6,938 bases of DNA from an uncultured Eggerthellaceae bacterium (GTDB taxonomy: Bacteria > Actinomycetota > Coriobacteriia > Coriobacteriales > Eggerthellaceae), in NCBI GenBank assembly GCA_947632575.1, contig CANRPV010000075.1:1-6938 (forward strand), in the 5' to 3' direction. Under the pieces are notes generated by a model. That model was given only the letters and a program-made list of their open reading frames with translations. It was not told the origin of the DNA and made no database searches. Of this stretch, positions 1 to 6,194 are shown piece by piece; the first letter of the stretch is position 1, and each line of letters begins with the position of its first letter. The translations under genes and the position numbers were made by a program.

Positions 1-944
1 ACGCTCTTCTCTCACGACTGGTTTCAAGCGGGATTCTTCCCGATGGTGAGCTTTACCGCTGGTGGCGTGTATGCTTCTTCACCTGGGAGATTTCCGCTTT
101 CTATTTTTCATCCGGGTATTACTACCAAAAAGGCAGTGTCGTAGATTCGCCGGTCAGCTGGTGGCAAAGCGTGAGGTATCGCTTTGTGGTGAACGCGGTG
201 CCCTATGGAATCTTCACGCTCCTGATGCTTCTTGTTGATTGGCTGACGGGGCAGGCGGCGATGAGCGCCGCGGGGACTTTCGAGGCCTTCGCGATTGAAC
301 CTTTGACCCCGTACGGCTACTTTTACTGTCTCTTTATCATCTTTTTGATTGTTCCCACTATCAAAAGCAAAAGAGGACTTTCGCTGCTTGTGATGGTGGC
401 GCTCGCGGCGAAAGCGTTCGCCATCGTCATCGGCGAGTTAGGCATTCAGGTGCCTTACGGGGTTCAGTATGTTCCCGCCCAGATGATATGGTTTGTCGCT
501 GGCATGGCGACTCAATACCTGAGCTTTGAGCATCGTCTTTCGCGCCTGCCGGTGGCCATCGGTGCGAGCGTGATCTATGTGATCTTAAGTATCTTCTTTA
601 CGCTTTACGCACTTTCCGGCGCCGTCGTTGAGTTTTGTTGTGCTTTTACCTCGGTGGTCGCGTGGCTGGCATGGCTTTCCATCGGCTTTCCCACCTCTCA
701 AAACCTCAGGCCACTTGGCTTTCTTGGCAACTACACCATGGCCATTTACCTGTTTCATCCTCTCTTTCTCAAACTGCTTTGGTGGGCGCTGGCGCTGGGC
801 TCTGTTTCCTGGCCACTTGCCTACGGACTTGGTGGCGCTTTGGTTGCGTTCGTGATTCCCGTATTATTGATGGTGGGTCTCAATCATTGGTGGAAGCTAG
901 GCTTTATCGTTTATCCTGGCCGCTACCTTAAAATGAAACCCTGA
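1..944 (+). CDS. Membrane acyltransferase (acyltransferase-3 like), 5'-truncated by window edge
   Basis: The frame read from base 3 is open without a stop to the TGA at 942-944, giving 313 visible residues. The true start lies off the left edge; the GTG at 171 is internal. The protein is strongly hydrophobic, with about nine likely membrane segments, roughly at visible residues 22-40, 60-80, 103-120, 125-145, 155-170, 183-203, 207-228, 245-262 and 270-293. Features typical of the acyltransferase-3 family are an FSSGYYY stretch (35-41, like the family's F-x-SGY), a following Arg-rich RYRFVVNAVPY segment, and a late LGNYTMAIYLFHPLF stretch (241-255, like the usual LG-x-x-S-x-x-IYL-x-HPL). Family members move acetyl or succinyl groups onto sugars, polysaccharides or lipids at the cytoplasmic membrane. 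The catalytic His expected near the N-terminus is not in the window, and the substrate cannot be told. No partner gene is visible beside it. Confidence 0.75.
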   Translation, partial: ALLSRLVSSGILPDGELYRWWRVCFFTWEISAFYFSSGYYYQKGSVVDSPVSWWQSVRYRFVVNAVPYGIFTLLMLLVDWLTGQAAMSAAGTFEAFAIEPLTPYGYFYCLFIIFLIVPTIKSKRGLSLLVMVALAAKAFAIVIGELGIQVPYGVQYVPAQMIWFVAGMATQYLSFEHRLSRLPVAIGASVIYVILSIFFTLYALSGAVVEFCCAFTSVVAWLAWLSIGFPTSQNLRPLGFLGNYTMAIYLFHPLFLKLLWWALALGSVSWPLAYGLGGALVAFVIPVLLMVGLNHWWKLGFIVYPGRYLKMKP

Positions 945-1004
945 CCATGATGCCGTATGAAACCGTGGCGACGATGTCGTTTGTATGGTGCGCATCTTGA
1001 TGGC

Positions 1005-1042
1005 GCGATTTCTTGACGGTGCGATTTCTTGACGGTGCGATT
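1005..1042. repeat. 16-bp tandem repeat (2.4 copies) with TTGACG cores
   Basis: The unit GCGATTTCTTGACGGT occurs perfectly at 1005-1020 and 1021-1036, followed by a partial GCGATT at 1037-1042. A related CTTGATGG lies in register 16 bases upstream, so TTGA(T/C)G recurs at 997, 1013 and 1029. TTGACG resembles a sigma-70 -35 box, but no good -10 box sits 16-18 bases from any copy; the nearest AT-rich candidate (GATTAT, 1039-1044) is 20 bases after the copy at 1013. It lies in the leader of tcdA, so it may be a slippage-prone promoter element or a protein-binding array. Confidence 0.8.
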
Positions 1043-1063
1043 ATTGGAAGACCAAACGCGGGT

Positions 1064-1069
1064 GAGAGG
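1064..1069 (+). promoter_or_regulatory. Ribosome binding site deciding the tcdA start
   Basis: GAGAGG ends 7 bases before the ATG at 1077. The in-frame TTG at 1029 lies inside the tandem repeat, has no such motif, and would add 16 residues that TcdA proteins do not need, so the ATG at 1077 is preferred. Confidence 0.65.
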
Positions 1070-1076
1070 CGAAACT

Positions 1077-1802
1077 ATGGCGGAAGGCTCCACAGAGAAA
1101 CTGGAGCTCATCATCGGATCTGAGGGCCTTGAGCGACTTCAGAACGCCACGGTGATGGTGCTTGGCTTGGGTGGCGTCGGCTCCCATTGCGTCGAGGCCT
1201 TGGCGCGAAGCGCGATCGGCCACCTCATCGTGCTCGATTGCGACATCGTGCAAGCGAGTAATATCAACCGCCAGGCCATCGCATTCCAAAGTACGATCGG
1301 ACAAAAGAAAACTCAGGTCATGGCTGAGATGATCGCCGATATCAACCCATCGATCGAAGTCACGACGATCTTTTGCCGTCTTGAGGCCGATACCGCCATC
1401 GAAACGCTTGCGCCCTATGCTCATAAACTTAATTATCTCATCGATTGCATCGATACGCTCTCGGTCAAACTTAAGGTGGCCCTTTGGGCTCAAGATCAGC
1501 CCTTTAAGCTTATCAGCAGTATGGGTGCGGCCAATAAGCTTCGTCCGGATTGCATTCGAGTGGATGATCTCTATCGCACTCAGAACTGCCGTCTCTGTCG
1601 TGCGCTGCGCAAGGCTGGGCGAAAGCAGGGGCTTCAGGAGCTCAAAGTGGTTTACTCCTGCGAAGAGCCATTTCATACGGCCATTCCCGAAGGCAGCGAT
1701 CGCGCTCTGAGAGGTAATCTGGGGACGGTGGCTTATCTTCCGGCCATGATGGGACTTACGCTTGCCAGCGAGGTCATCAGGGATATCGCTCTGGGAGGCT
1801 GA
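1077..1802 (+). CDS. tcdA: tRNA threonylcarbamoyladenosine dehydratase TcdA (ThiF/MoeB/HesA family)
   Basis: A 241-residue E1-like enzyme. TcdA uses ATP to activate and cyclise N6-threonylcarbamoyladenosine at position 37 of ANN-decoding tRNAs, forming ct6A; it acts in the cytoplasm. Visible motifs are an N-terminal LIIGSEGLERL (11-21), the nucleotide-binding loop GLGGVGS (30-36), the acidic LDCD (53-56), the NINRQ motif (62-66) with its Arg, DCIDT (123-127), SSMGAANKLRP (148-157), and the TcdA-type LKVVYSCEEP (189-198). The last motif and the length separate it from the longer ThiF and MoeB proteins. Unusual for the family, the stretch usually read as DPLA-R is replaced by NCRLCR, giving a CxxC at 171/174. 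The gene ends one base before the next start, so the two form an operon. A closely related non-tRNA E1-like activator is the main alternative. Confidence 0.88.
   Translation: MAEGSTEKLELIIGSEGLERLQNATVMVLGLGGVGSHCVEALARSAIGHLIVLDCDIVQASNINRQAIAFQSTIGQKKTQVMAEMIADINPSIEVTTIFCRLEADTAIETLAPYAHKLNYLIDCIDTLSVKLKVALWAQDQPFKLISSMGAANKLRPDCIRVDDLYRTQNCRLCRALRKAGRKQGLQELKVVYSCEEPFHTAIPEGSDRALRGNLGTVAYLPAMMGLTLASEVIRDIALGG
1793..1798 (+). promoter_or_regulatory. Ribosome binding site of the TatD-like gene, inside the tcdA 3' end
   Basis: GGGAGG sits within the last codons of tcdA, 5 bases before the ATG at 1804. The tcdA stop (TGA 1800-1802) falls between the two. This places initiation under ribosomes finishing tcdA, which suggests translational coupling. 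Confidence 0.8.
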
Positions 1803-1803
1803 G

Positions 1804-2565
1804 ATGGCTCTGCTCTATGATCTCCATGTCCATCTGGATTTCGCAAAGGATCCTCGGGACTGCGCGCTTGCGCTTAAGGACTTGGGTTTAGGCGGCTGCC
1901 TCTCCTGCACGGTCGTGCCCGAGGATTATCTTCACTGTTTGGATCTTTTAGAGGGCGTTGAGGGCATTCGGGTTGGTCTTGGCCTTCATCCCTGGTGGAT
2001 CAGCGATGGGCGCGCCACCAGGGAAAGCCTTGAGCTCTTTTTGTCCCTTGCTCCGAAAGCTCGCTATATCGGCGAGATCGGTCTTGATCTCACGCGACGG
2101 GCACGTGAGGCTTTCCCACGGCAAAGCGAGTATCTGCGAAGCTGCCTTCATGCCGCTACTCAGGAAGGCGCGGTGTTTTCCTTCCACAGCTCCCATGCAG
2201 CTTCCGCGCTCTTGGATTTGATAGAACAGACGCGTCTGACTGATCGTGCCCAGTGCATTTTGCACTGGTTCAACGGAAGCTCCGATGATCTTCAGCGAGC
2301 GTTGAAGCTTGGATGCTATCTGTCGATCAACCAGAGGATGCTTTCCACCAAGCGCGGCCAAGCCTATAGCAAGGTCATTCCCGCTAACCGTCTGCTTCTT
2401 GAGACCGATGGTCCCAGCGAAAAGCTCGGCTTAGATGACTCTTCCGCTCTCTTTGAGGATCTAACGGATACGCTTTTGGTGCTTGAAGCCCTTCGCCAAG
2501 AGAAGCTCGCCGATATCCTGGCTGATACCAGCGTACATCTTCTCAAAGCGGCGAATATCGCTTAA
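1804..2565 (+). CDS. TatD-family metal-dependent hydrolase
   Basis: A 253-residue TIM-barrel amidohydrolase-fold protein. All metal ligands of the TatD family appear in order: DLHVH (Asp6, His8, His10), a GLHP segment (60-63), GEIGLD with Glu91, SFHSSHA with His128, LHWFNG with His154, and ETDGP with Asp202. TatD-type enzymes are cytoplasmic nucleases or phosphoesterases: E. coli TatD has 3'-5' exonuclease activity on single-stranded DNA and RNA. Which member of the family (TatD, YcfH or YjjV type) this is cannot be decided, so no symbol is given. The ATG at 1804 is chosen for its strong GGGAGG and because the protein then starts just before the DxHxH motif, as in relatives; an upstream in-frame start at 1762 lies inside tcdA. 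It is co-transcribed with tcdA. It is slightly short of the usual 255-265 residues but complete. Confidence 0.88.
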   Translation: MALLYDLHVHLDFAKDPRDCALALKDLGLGGCLSCTVVPEDYLHCLDLLEGVEGIRVGLGLHPWWISDGRATRESLELFLSLAPKARYIGEIGLDLTRRAREAFPRQSEYLRSCLHAATQEGAVFSFHSSHAASALLDLIEQTRLTDRAQCILHWFNGSSDDLQRALKLGCYLSINQRMLSTKRGQAYSKVIPANRLLLETDGPSEKLGLDDSSALFEDLTDTLLVLEALRQEKLADILADTSVHLLKAANIA

Positions 2566-2579
2566 TCGTGCTTAGTCGT
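2560..2579. repeat. Imperfect 10-bp tandem duplication over the TatD-like stop codon
   Basis: GCTTAATCGT (2560-2569) is followed directly by GCTTAGTCGT (2570-2579), with one difference. The first copy contains the TAA stop at 2563-2565, and the second has TAG in the same place, so it would act as a backup stop if still in frame. Confidence 0.55.
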
Positions 2580-2580
2580 C

Positions 2581-2600
2581 CGCTCAGCTCCTGGTTAGCG
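2581..2600. other. Weak hairpin in the convergent gap (2566-2629)
   Basis: CGCT and AGCG (2581-2584 and 2597-2600) enclose CAG-ctc-CTG (2585-2593), with a 3-base bulge. It lies between the converging TatD-like and alpha-galactosidase genes, where a two-way terminator would be expected. The stem is short and no T-run follows on either strand, so it is recorded as a possible hairpin only. Confidence 0.25.
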
Positions 2601-2629
2601 CCCTGCTTTAGTTGCCCAATTCTCTGCGT

Positions 2630-4894
2630 TCATCCATCCTCAAGGCGGTGAATAAAGATTTGCCAGGCTATGCCATCGAAGAAGGGCGGGGGAACCGTTA
2701 TGCCGCCGTGTTCTAAGGCGGCTCCGCTCATGACAATGCCATTGATGATATGGGTCGATTGCCAGGTGAGTTTTTCGTAGTCCTTGGCATATTTCTCATC
2801 GAGGTCAAGAATGTCGATTTGATAGTTGGCCGTCGGATCAAGACCAAAGACCGGTACGCGGACGGCGGGCGGATAAGCGGGAATGCCGTGATAGACGGCA
2901 CTTACCAAAGCCTCTTTCTTATCGATCGCGGCCACCTCCCAAACCGTGCAGTAATCCTCCGGCGCGCTCAGGCGGTAGTACTCGCCGTACTGGATGAGGT
3001 CGTAATAGCGATGGAAGGTCTTGATCTGCTCTCGAATCTCGGCCTTGTCGCCCTCATCAAGCTTAGTTATGTCAAGTTCGTAGCCGAAGGTGCCCGCCAT
3101 GGCGACCACGCCTCTTGTGTGCATGGGCACCACGCGTCCCGTCTGATGGTTGGGTACGGCCGACACGTGAGCGCCCATGGCTGAGAGCGGGTAGCCAAAC
3201 GATGTGCCGTATTGGATCCTGAGTCGATCGTAGGCGTCGGTGTTGTCGCTGGTCCAGATCTGCGGCGTGTAGTAAAGCATTCCCGCGTCAAAGCGACCGC
3301 CTCCTCCGGAGCATCCCTCAATCAATACCTCGGGATGGCGCTCATAGATCGTCTCAAGGACGTCATAGAGGCCGCAGACGAAGCGATGAGCGAACTCGCC
3401 CTGATGCTTCGCGTCGAGTCCATGGCTGAACTTATCCGAGATGGAACGGTTCATATCCCACTTGATATAGCTAATGGGATTCTCATCGAGCATCTTGAGG
3501 AGGCAAGTCTTGATGTAATCGCGAACATCTTCGCGCGTGTAGTCCAAAACCAGCTGTCTACGGTCGATCGCCGGCTTGCGACCAGGGATGGAGATCGCCC
3601 AATCAGGATGAGCCCGGTAAAGATCACTATCCTCTGAGATGGCCTCAGGCTCAAACCAGATGCCAAACAAAAGCCCCTTGTCCGTGATTTTGCGGGTGAG
3701 CTCCTGCATGGTCATGCCGAGCTTTTCCTCGTTGGGGAACCAATCGCCCAGGCCCTTGTCGTCGTCGTTACGCACGCCGAACCAGCCATCGTCCAGCACG
3801 AAAAGCTCAATGCCTAAAGATTCTGCCTCATCGGCTATCTCAAGCAGCTTTTGCCCCGTGAAATCGAAGTAGGTGGCCTCCCAGTTGTTGATGAGGACAG
3901 GGCGGCGACGATGCTTCCATGGTCCCCGACAGAGGCGCTCGCGCATGATCCTATGGAAGTTTCGGCTCATCTGGCCTAAGCCGTCATGACTGTAGGTCAT
4001 GATGACCTCGGGGGTGTTAAAGCTCTCACCGGGCTTAAGAATCCAGGAGAAATTGTCGGGATGAATGCCGCAGACAAGGCGCGTCTGATCGATGGAGTCG
4101 CGTTCCACCTCCATCAGGTGCTCGCCGCTGTAGACCAAAGCGAAGCCATAGCAGCTGCCAGCGGTTTCGGTGGCGGTGGGCTCGCAGAGCACCGAGAAAG
4201 GATTGTAGTGATGGCTCGAGATGCCACGCACCGAACCTATGGCTTCTATGCCATGGCGCACCGAAGCTCTGCTTAAGCAGCGCTCTTGCGCATGGCGGCC
4301 GTAGAAGGTGATCCAATCCCAGCTGCCAGAGGGAAGATCGAAGTTGAGAGAGGCGGCTTTCTCCAGCGTGATGGTGGTATCACTGTTGTTAATGATGCGG
4401 GCTGATCGCGTAATCACGTCATAATCGGAAAAGACGCCATAGAAGAGCTCGACGCCAAGGTCGGTCTCCTCATCTTTGAGCGTGACCTTGAGGGTTTGTG
4501 CCTCATTGTCATCACCATAAACCGCAGGCAATCCCTCGATGCCGTATTTACCGGGCAAGATCTCGCAGTCTTGAACCTTGAGCCGGCTAGCCTTCGCGCC
4601 GTTTTCGTAGCGGACCGCCAAGGAGGTTATGCGGTAATCGCCCGTGCCGAAACAGCTGTATTCTTGCGGCAGCACGTCAAGGCTGTAGGCGCGGTCGGTG
4701 AAACCCGTTTCGTTGGGGTTGGAAGAAAAGCCTCGGATCATGCGAAAGAGCTGCGGGCTCATGTCGCTTTCGCCGATGGGAGCCCCGTAATGGGTGTGTA
4801 TCAGCGACCCTATGGAGTCGATTTTCATCTGATAGGATGTGTTTTGAGTCGATATAGTGATCAAACCTGTCGAATCATCTCTTACAATGGCCAT
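2630..4894 (-). CDS. Alpha-galactosidase, glycoside hydrolase family 36
   Basis: A 754-residue enzyme that removes terminal alpha-1,6-galactose from melibiose, raffinose, stachyose and similar sugars. It carries the GH36 landmarks: an N-terminal beta-domain, NNWEATYF (336-343), LDDGWFG (367-373), WFPNEEKLG (385-393), GLLFGIWFEPE (407-417), KWDMNR with the nucleophile Asp480, GCSGGGGRFDAGML (527-540), and WTSDNTDAYDR with the acid/base Asp550. The 70-residue spacing of the two aspartates matches characterised enzymes such as Geobacillus AgaA (478/548). There is no signal peptide, so it should act on imported sugar in the cytoplasm. The ATG at 4894 is preferred because AAAGGA precedes it by 6 bases; the in-frame ATG at 4924 and TTG at 4951 lack this. 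Length is normal for the bacterial tetrameric subgroup (about 720-750). Symbols used for relatives include aga, melA, rafA and galA; none can be chosen here. No transporter or sugar regulator is in the window. Confidence 0.96.
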   Translation of the reverse strand: MAIVRDDSTGLITISTQNTSYQMKIDSIGSLIHTHYGAPIGESDMSPQLFRMIRGFSSNPNETGFTDRAYSLDVLPQEYSCFGTGDYRITSLAVRYENGAKASRLKVQDCEILPGKYGIEGLPAVYGDDNEAQTLKVTLKDEETDLGVELFYGVFSDYDVITRSARIINNSDTTITLEKAASLNFDLPSGSWDWITFYGRHAQERCLSRASVRHGIEAIGSVRGISSHHYNPFSVLCEPTATETAGSCYGFALVYSGEHLMEVERDSIDQTRLVCGIHPDNFSWILKPGESFNTPEVIMTYSHDGLGQMSRNFHRIMRERLCRGPWKHRRRPVLINNWEATYFDFTGQKLLEIADEAESLGIELFVLDDGWFGVRNDDDKGLGDWFPNEEKLGMTMQELTRKITDKGLLFGIWFEPEAISEDSDLYRAHPDWAISIPGRKPAIDRRQLVLDYTREDVRDYIKTCLLKMLDENPISYIKWDMNRSISDKFSHGLDAKHQGEFAHRFVCGLYDVLETIYERHPEVLIEGCSGGGGRFDAGMLYYTPQIWTSDNTDAYDRLRIQYGTSFGYPLSAMGAHVSAVPNHQTGRVVPMHTRGVVAMAGTFGYELDITKLDEGDKAEIREQIKTFHRYYDLIQYGEYYRLSAPEDYCTVWEVAAIDKKEALVSAVYHGIPAYPPAVRVPVFGLDPTANYQIDILDLDEKYAKDYEKLTWQSTHIINGIVMSGAALEHGGITVPPPFFDGIAWQIFIHRLEDG

Positions 4895-4900
4895 AGTGGA

Positions 4901-4906
4901 TCCTTT
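4901..4906 (-). promoter_or_regulatory. Ribosome binding site of the alpha-galactosidase gene
   Basis: On the minus strand AAAGGA ends 6 bases before the ATG at 4894-4892. It is the only good ribosome binding site among the three in-frame starts, so it sets the N-terminus. Confidence 0.7.
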
Positions 4907-5075
4907 GTTCTTAGAGGTGGTCATGAGGCATAGGTACTTACGATGACGCAAGTGCTAATAAATCATAAAGATACTGAAGCCTGAGATGCGGAAATATGAT
5001 TCTTTGGGTCGTTATTTTCTGCGAGCGTATGTCTTTTATCTGACGGAGCATTCCGGCTGCAACCTGAGCCTCCCT

Positions 5076-5088
5076 CACTCGCTGAGTG
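5076..5088. other. Short inverted repeat CACTC-gct-GAGTG
   Basis: A perfect 5-bp stem with a 3-base loop, 64 bases before the start at 5152, in the divergent region between the alpha-galactosidase and the membrane-protein gene. It lies 6 bases from a second palindrome (5095-5106). It could be an operator or a leader hairpin; no T-run follows. Confidence 0.4.
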
Positions 5089-5094
5089 TTTGCG

Positions 5095-5106
5095 GCTATC
5101 GATAGC
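5095..5106. promoter_or_regulatory. Perfect 12-bp palindrome GCTATCGATAGC, possible operator
   Basis: The sequence equals its own reverse complement and is centred on CG, as in many LacI-family operators, although it does not match a known consensus that I can name. It lies 45 bases before the start at 5152 and about 200 bases before the alpha-galactosidase start, so it fits control of the plus-strand gene better. Function is inferred from symmetry and position only. Confidence 0.35.
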
Positions 5107-5120
5107 GTCTTTCGGTTGCG

Positions 5121-5138
5121 ACTTGAGAGACTTGAGAG
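5121..5138. repeat. 9-bp tandem repeat just upstream of the RBS
   Basis: ACTTGAGAG occurs twice head to tail (5121-5129 and 5130-5138), directly before the AGAAGGA ribosome binding site. It is purine-rich. A change in copy number would move upstream elements relative to the start without altering the protein. Confidence 0.7.
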
Positions 5139-5145
5139 AGAAGGA
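5139..5145 (+). promoter_or_regulatory. Ribosome binding site deciding the start at 5152
   Basis: AGAAGGA ends 6 bases before the ATG at 5152. The upstream in-frame GTG at 5086 lies inside the inverted repeat, has no such motif, and would add 22 residues ahead of a well-formed signal-anchor start. Confidence 0.75.
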
Positions 5146-5151
5146 ATAGGC

Positions 5152-6126
5152 ATGGAGGAAAACGAGGTCACCAATGAGGTAACCGCCGAAAAGAAGCCTC
5201 GGCGAGCCTTGGCTCTCGTCGTCGCGCTTGCCATCTTGATTATTGTCATCGTTCTTGGCACTTGGCTCTTGCCGGCTTTGGGTATCGGTACCGGCGGTCA
5301 AGGACTCATCCAGATGATCATCGGCGACAAGAGCGAAGCGGGGGCTGAATTCTACGTTCCAGTATCCATGGAGCTTAAGTATGGCGATCGAAGCGTTGAG
5401 GCAAGCTACGATCTCAATGATGACGGTGATGCGACAGCTGAAACCCTCACCGTTGAAACGGCTGGTCATGAGACCTTCAGTTCCAATACGACGAGAACCT
5501 TCAACAATCTGGGGCAGCCGCTCAACGTCTACGTAAGTTCCAATCAAGACACCAACTATCGCGCCGCGGTAAGCCCTTCGGAAAGCCTTGGCACCGACGG
5601 GGGACTCTTGCTTACGGAACTCTACAATTTCTCGCCGGGCGCCTATCAAGACGGAAATGGCCTTACTAATATTCGGAAGCTTTACGACATCGACGGCAAC
5701 GGGCTCTTGCTCAGTTATCGATCTATGACGGATATGAAAGCATCCGATGATGCGGATCTTCAGTACACCGTGGATGCAAGTTTCGATAGCCAGGCGCGCC
5801 CCGTCAACTACGTGGTGACCGCGATGACCAATACCGAAACACCCCAGATTCTCTTCAATATGAGTTGCGACTACGGCGAGGATACACAGCCCTCGCACTT
5901 CATCTGGGAAGACGCTATCGACGGAAGAACCTTCGATTTTGAAGTGACCTACGACGACCGCGGACTCATAACGGCTCTAAGCGACGAAGCGCACCAGGTC
6001 AGCGTTGAGTTCAATTATAAGCCCTTCGCCAGCGGTTCGGCTTTAGCGCGTTGCTGGAATTCTAACGGCGGCCTTTGGCATCTGATACACCAGATGGCTG
6101 AAGGTGTGCTCCAGCATCTTTCGTAA
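5152..6126 (+). CDS. Unrecognised membrane-anchored protein with weak YD-like repeats
   Basis: A 324-residue protein that I cannot assign to a named family. It begins with a charged cytoplasmic tail (1-18, including KKPRR), then one membrane segment (about 19-43) with no lipobox and no clear cleavage site, so it is probably a signal anchor with the rest outside the cell. The outer part (about 60-290) is rich in Asp, Asn, Thr and Tyr and has short motifs of the form [Y/F][D/N]xxGxx followed by alternating hydrophobic residues: near 86 (YDLNDDGDA), 117 (FNNLGQPL), 178 (YDIDGNGL), 211 (FDSQARPV), 241 (YGEDTQPS) and 267 (YDDRGLIT). Most neighbours are 26-33 residues apart. The last unit, ending in VEFNY, resembles an RHS/YD repeat. 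Some Asp-rich loops could bind calcium. The C-terminal 30 residues look helical. It is divergent from the alpha-galactosidase gene. It could be a surface-exposed binding protein; no function is claimed. Confidence 0.8.
   Translation: MEENEVTNEVTAEKKPRRALALVVALAILIIVIVLGTWLLPALGIGTGGQGLIQMIIGDKSEAGAEFYVPVSMELKYGDRSVEASYDLNDDGDATAETLTVETAGHETFSSNTTRTFNNLGQPLNVYVSSNQDTNYRAAVSPSESLGTDGGLLLTELYNFSPGAYQDGNGLTNIRKLYDIDGNGLLLSYRSMTDMKASDDADLQYTVDASFDSQARPVNYVVTAMTNTETPQILFNMSCDYGEDTQPSHFIWEDAIDGRTFDFEVTYDDRGLITALSDEAHQVSVEFNYKPFASGSALARCWNSNGGLWHLIHQMAEGVLQHLS
6079..6096. other. Perfect 6-bp inverted repeat near the gene end
   Basis: CATCTG (6079-6084) and CAGATG (6091-6096) flank ATACAC. It lies within the last 50 bases of the membrane-protein gene, about 110 bases beyond the narJ stop on the other strand. 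It may be part of a termination or mRNA 3'-end structure, but lacks a T-run on either strand. Confidence 0.3.
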
Positions 6127-6143
6127 GGGATGCTAGAAGCGCT
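6122..6143. repeat. 22-bp direct repeat, copy 1 (contains the membrane-protein gene stop)
   Basis: The repeat begins CGTAAGGGATGCTAGAAG and ends CGCT. It is identical to the copy at 6195-6216. Its TAA (6124-6126) is the stop codon of the plus-strand gene. Flanking bases differ between the copies, so the repeated block is exactly this size. Confidence 0.9.
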
Positions 6144-6148
6144 CTAGC
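6132..6148. other. Inverted repeat GCTAGA-agcgc-TCTAGC
   Basis: A perfect 6-bp stem with a 5-base loop, starting inside repeat copy 1 and running past it; the following CTAGCTAG is also self-complementary. It lies in the convergent gap, so it may help end transcripts or mark the duplication scar. No T-run follows, so it is not called a terminator. Confidence 0.35.
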
Positions 6149-6194
6149 TAGCAGTCCGAGAAGTGGCCCTGGCGAGCGCCCTCACAGCTAGTCA

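Noticed and set aside
1..163. Frame 1 reading (SHDWFQAGFFPM...) as the true N-terminal part with a frameshift
   Set aside because: Frame 3 is open throughout and joins smoothly to the rest of the protein; frame 1 ends at a TAG at 161-163 or thereabouts without needing a frameshift to explain the gene.
171..944. GTG at 171 as the start of the acyltransferase gene
   Set aside because: The same frame is open back to the window edge and encodes family-like sequence (FSSGYYY) before 171, and no ribosome binding site precedes the GTG.
1041..1676. 211-residue minus-strand open frame opposite tcdA
   Set aside because: Shadow of a well-supported gene, with low-complexity composition and no recognisable motif or ribosome binding site.
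1077..2565. ThiF-like plus TatD-like pair as an anti-phage system
   Set aside because: Defence systems with these folds (for example Qat, which has a TatD protein) need other partners that are absent, and the E1-like protein carries TcdA motifs of tRNA modification.
4895..4951. Longer alpha-galactosidase starting at ATG 4924 or TTG 4951
   Set aside because: Neither start has a ribosome binding site, and the extra residues do not resemble GH36 N-termini; the ATG at 4894 has AAAGGA at good spacing.
4962..5000. TATGAT boxes (minus strand 4967-4962 and plus strand 4995-5000) as -10 elements of the divergent genes
   Set aside because: No credible -35 box lies 16-18 bases from either; the promoters are probably in this region but cannot be placed.
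4963..5898. 311-residue minus-strand open frame opposite the membrane-protein gene
   Set aside because: It is rich in His, Ile, Arg and Gly as antisense frames often are. The plus-strand gene has a clear ribosome binding site, a signal anchor and internal repeats.
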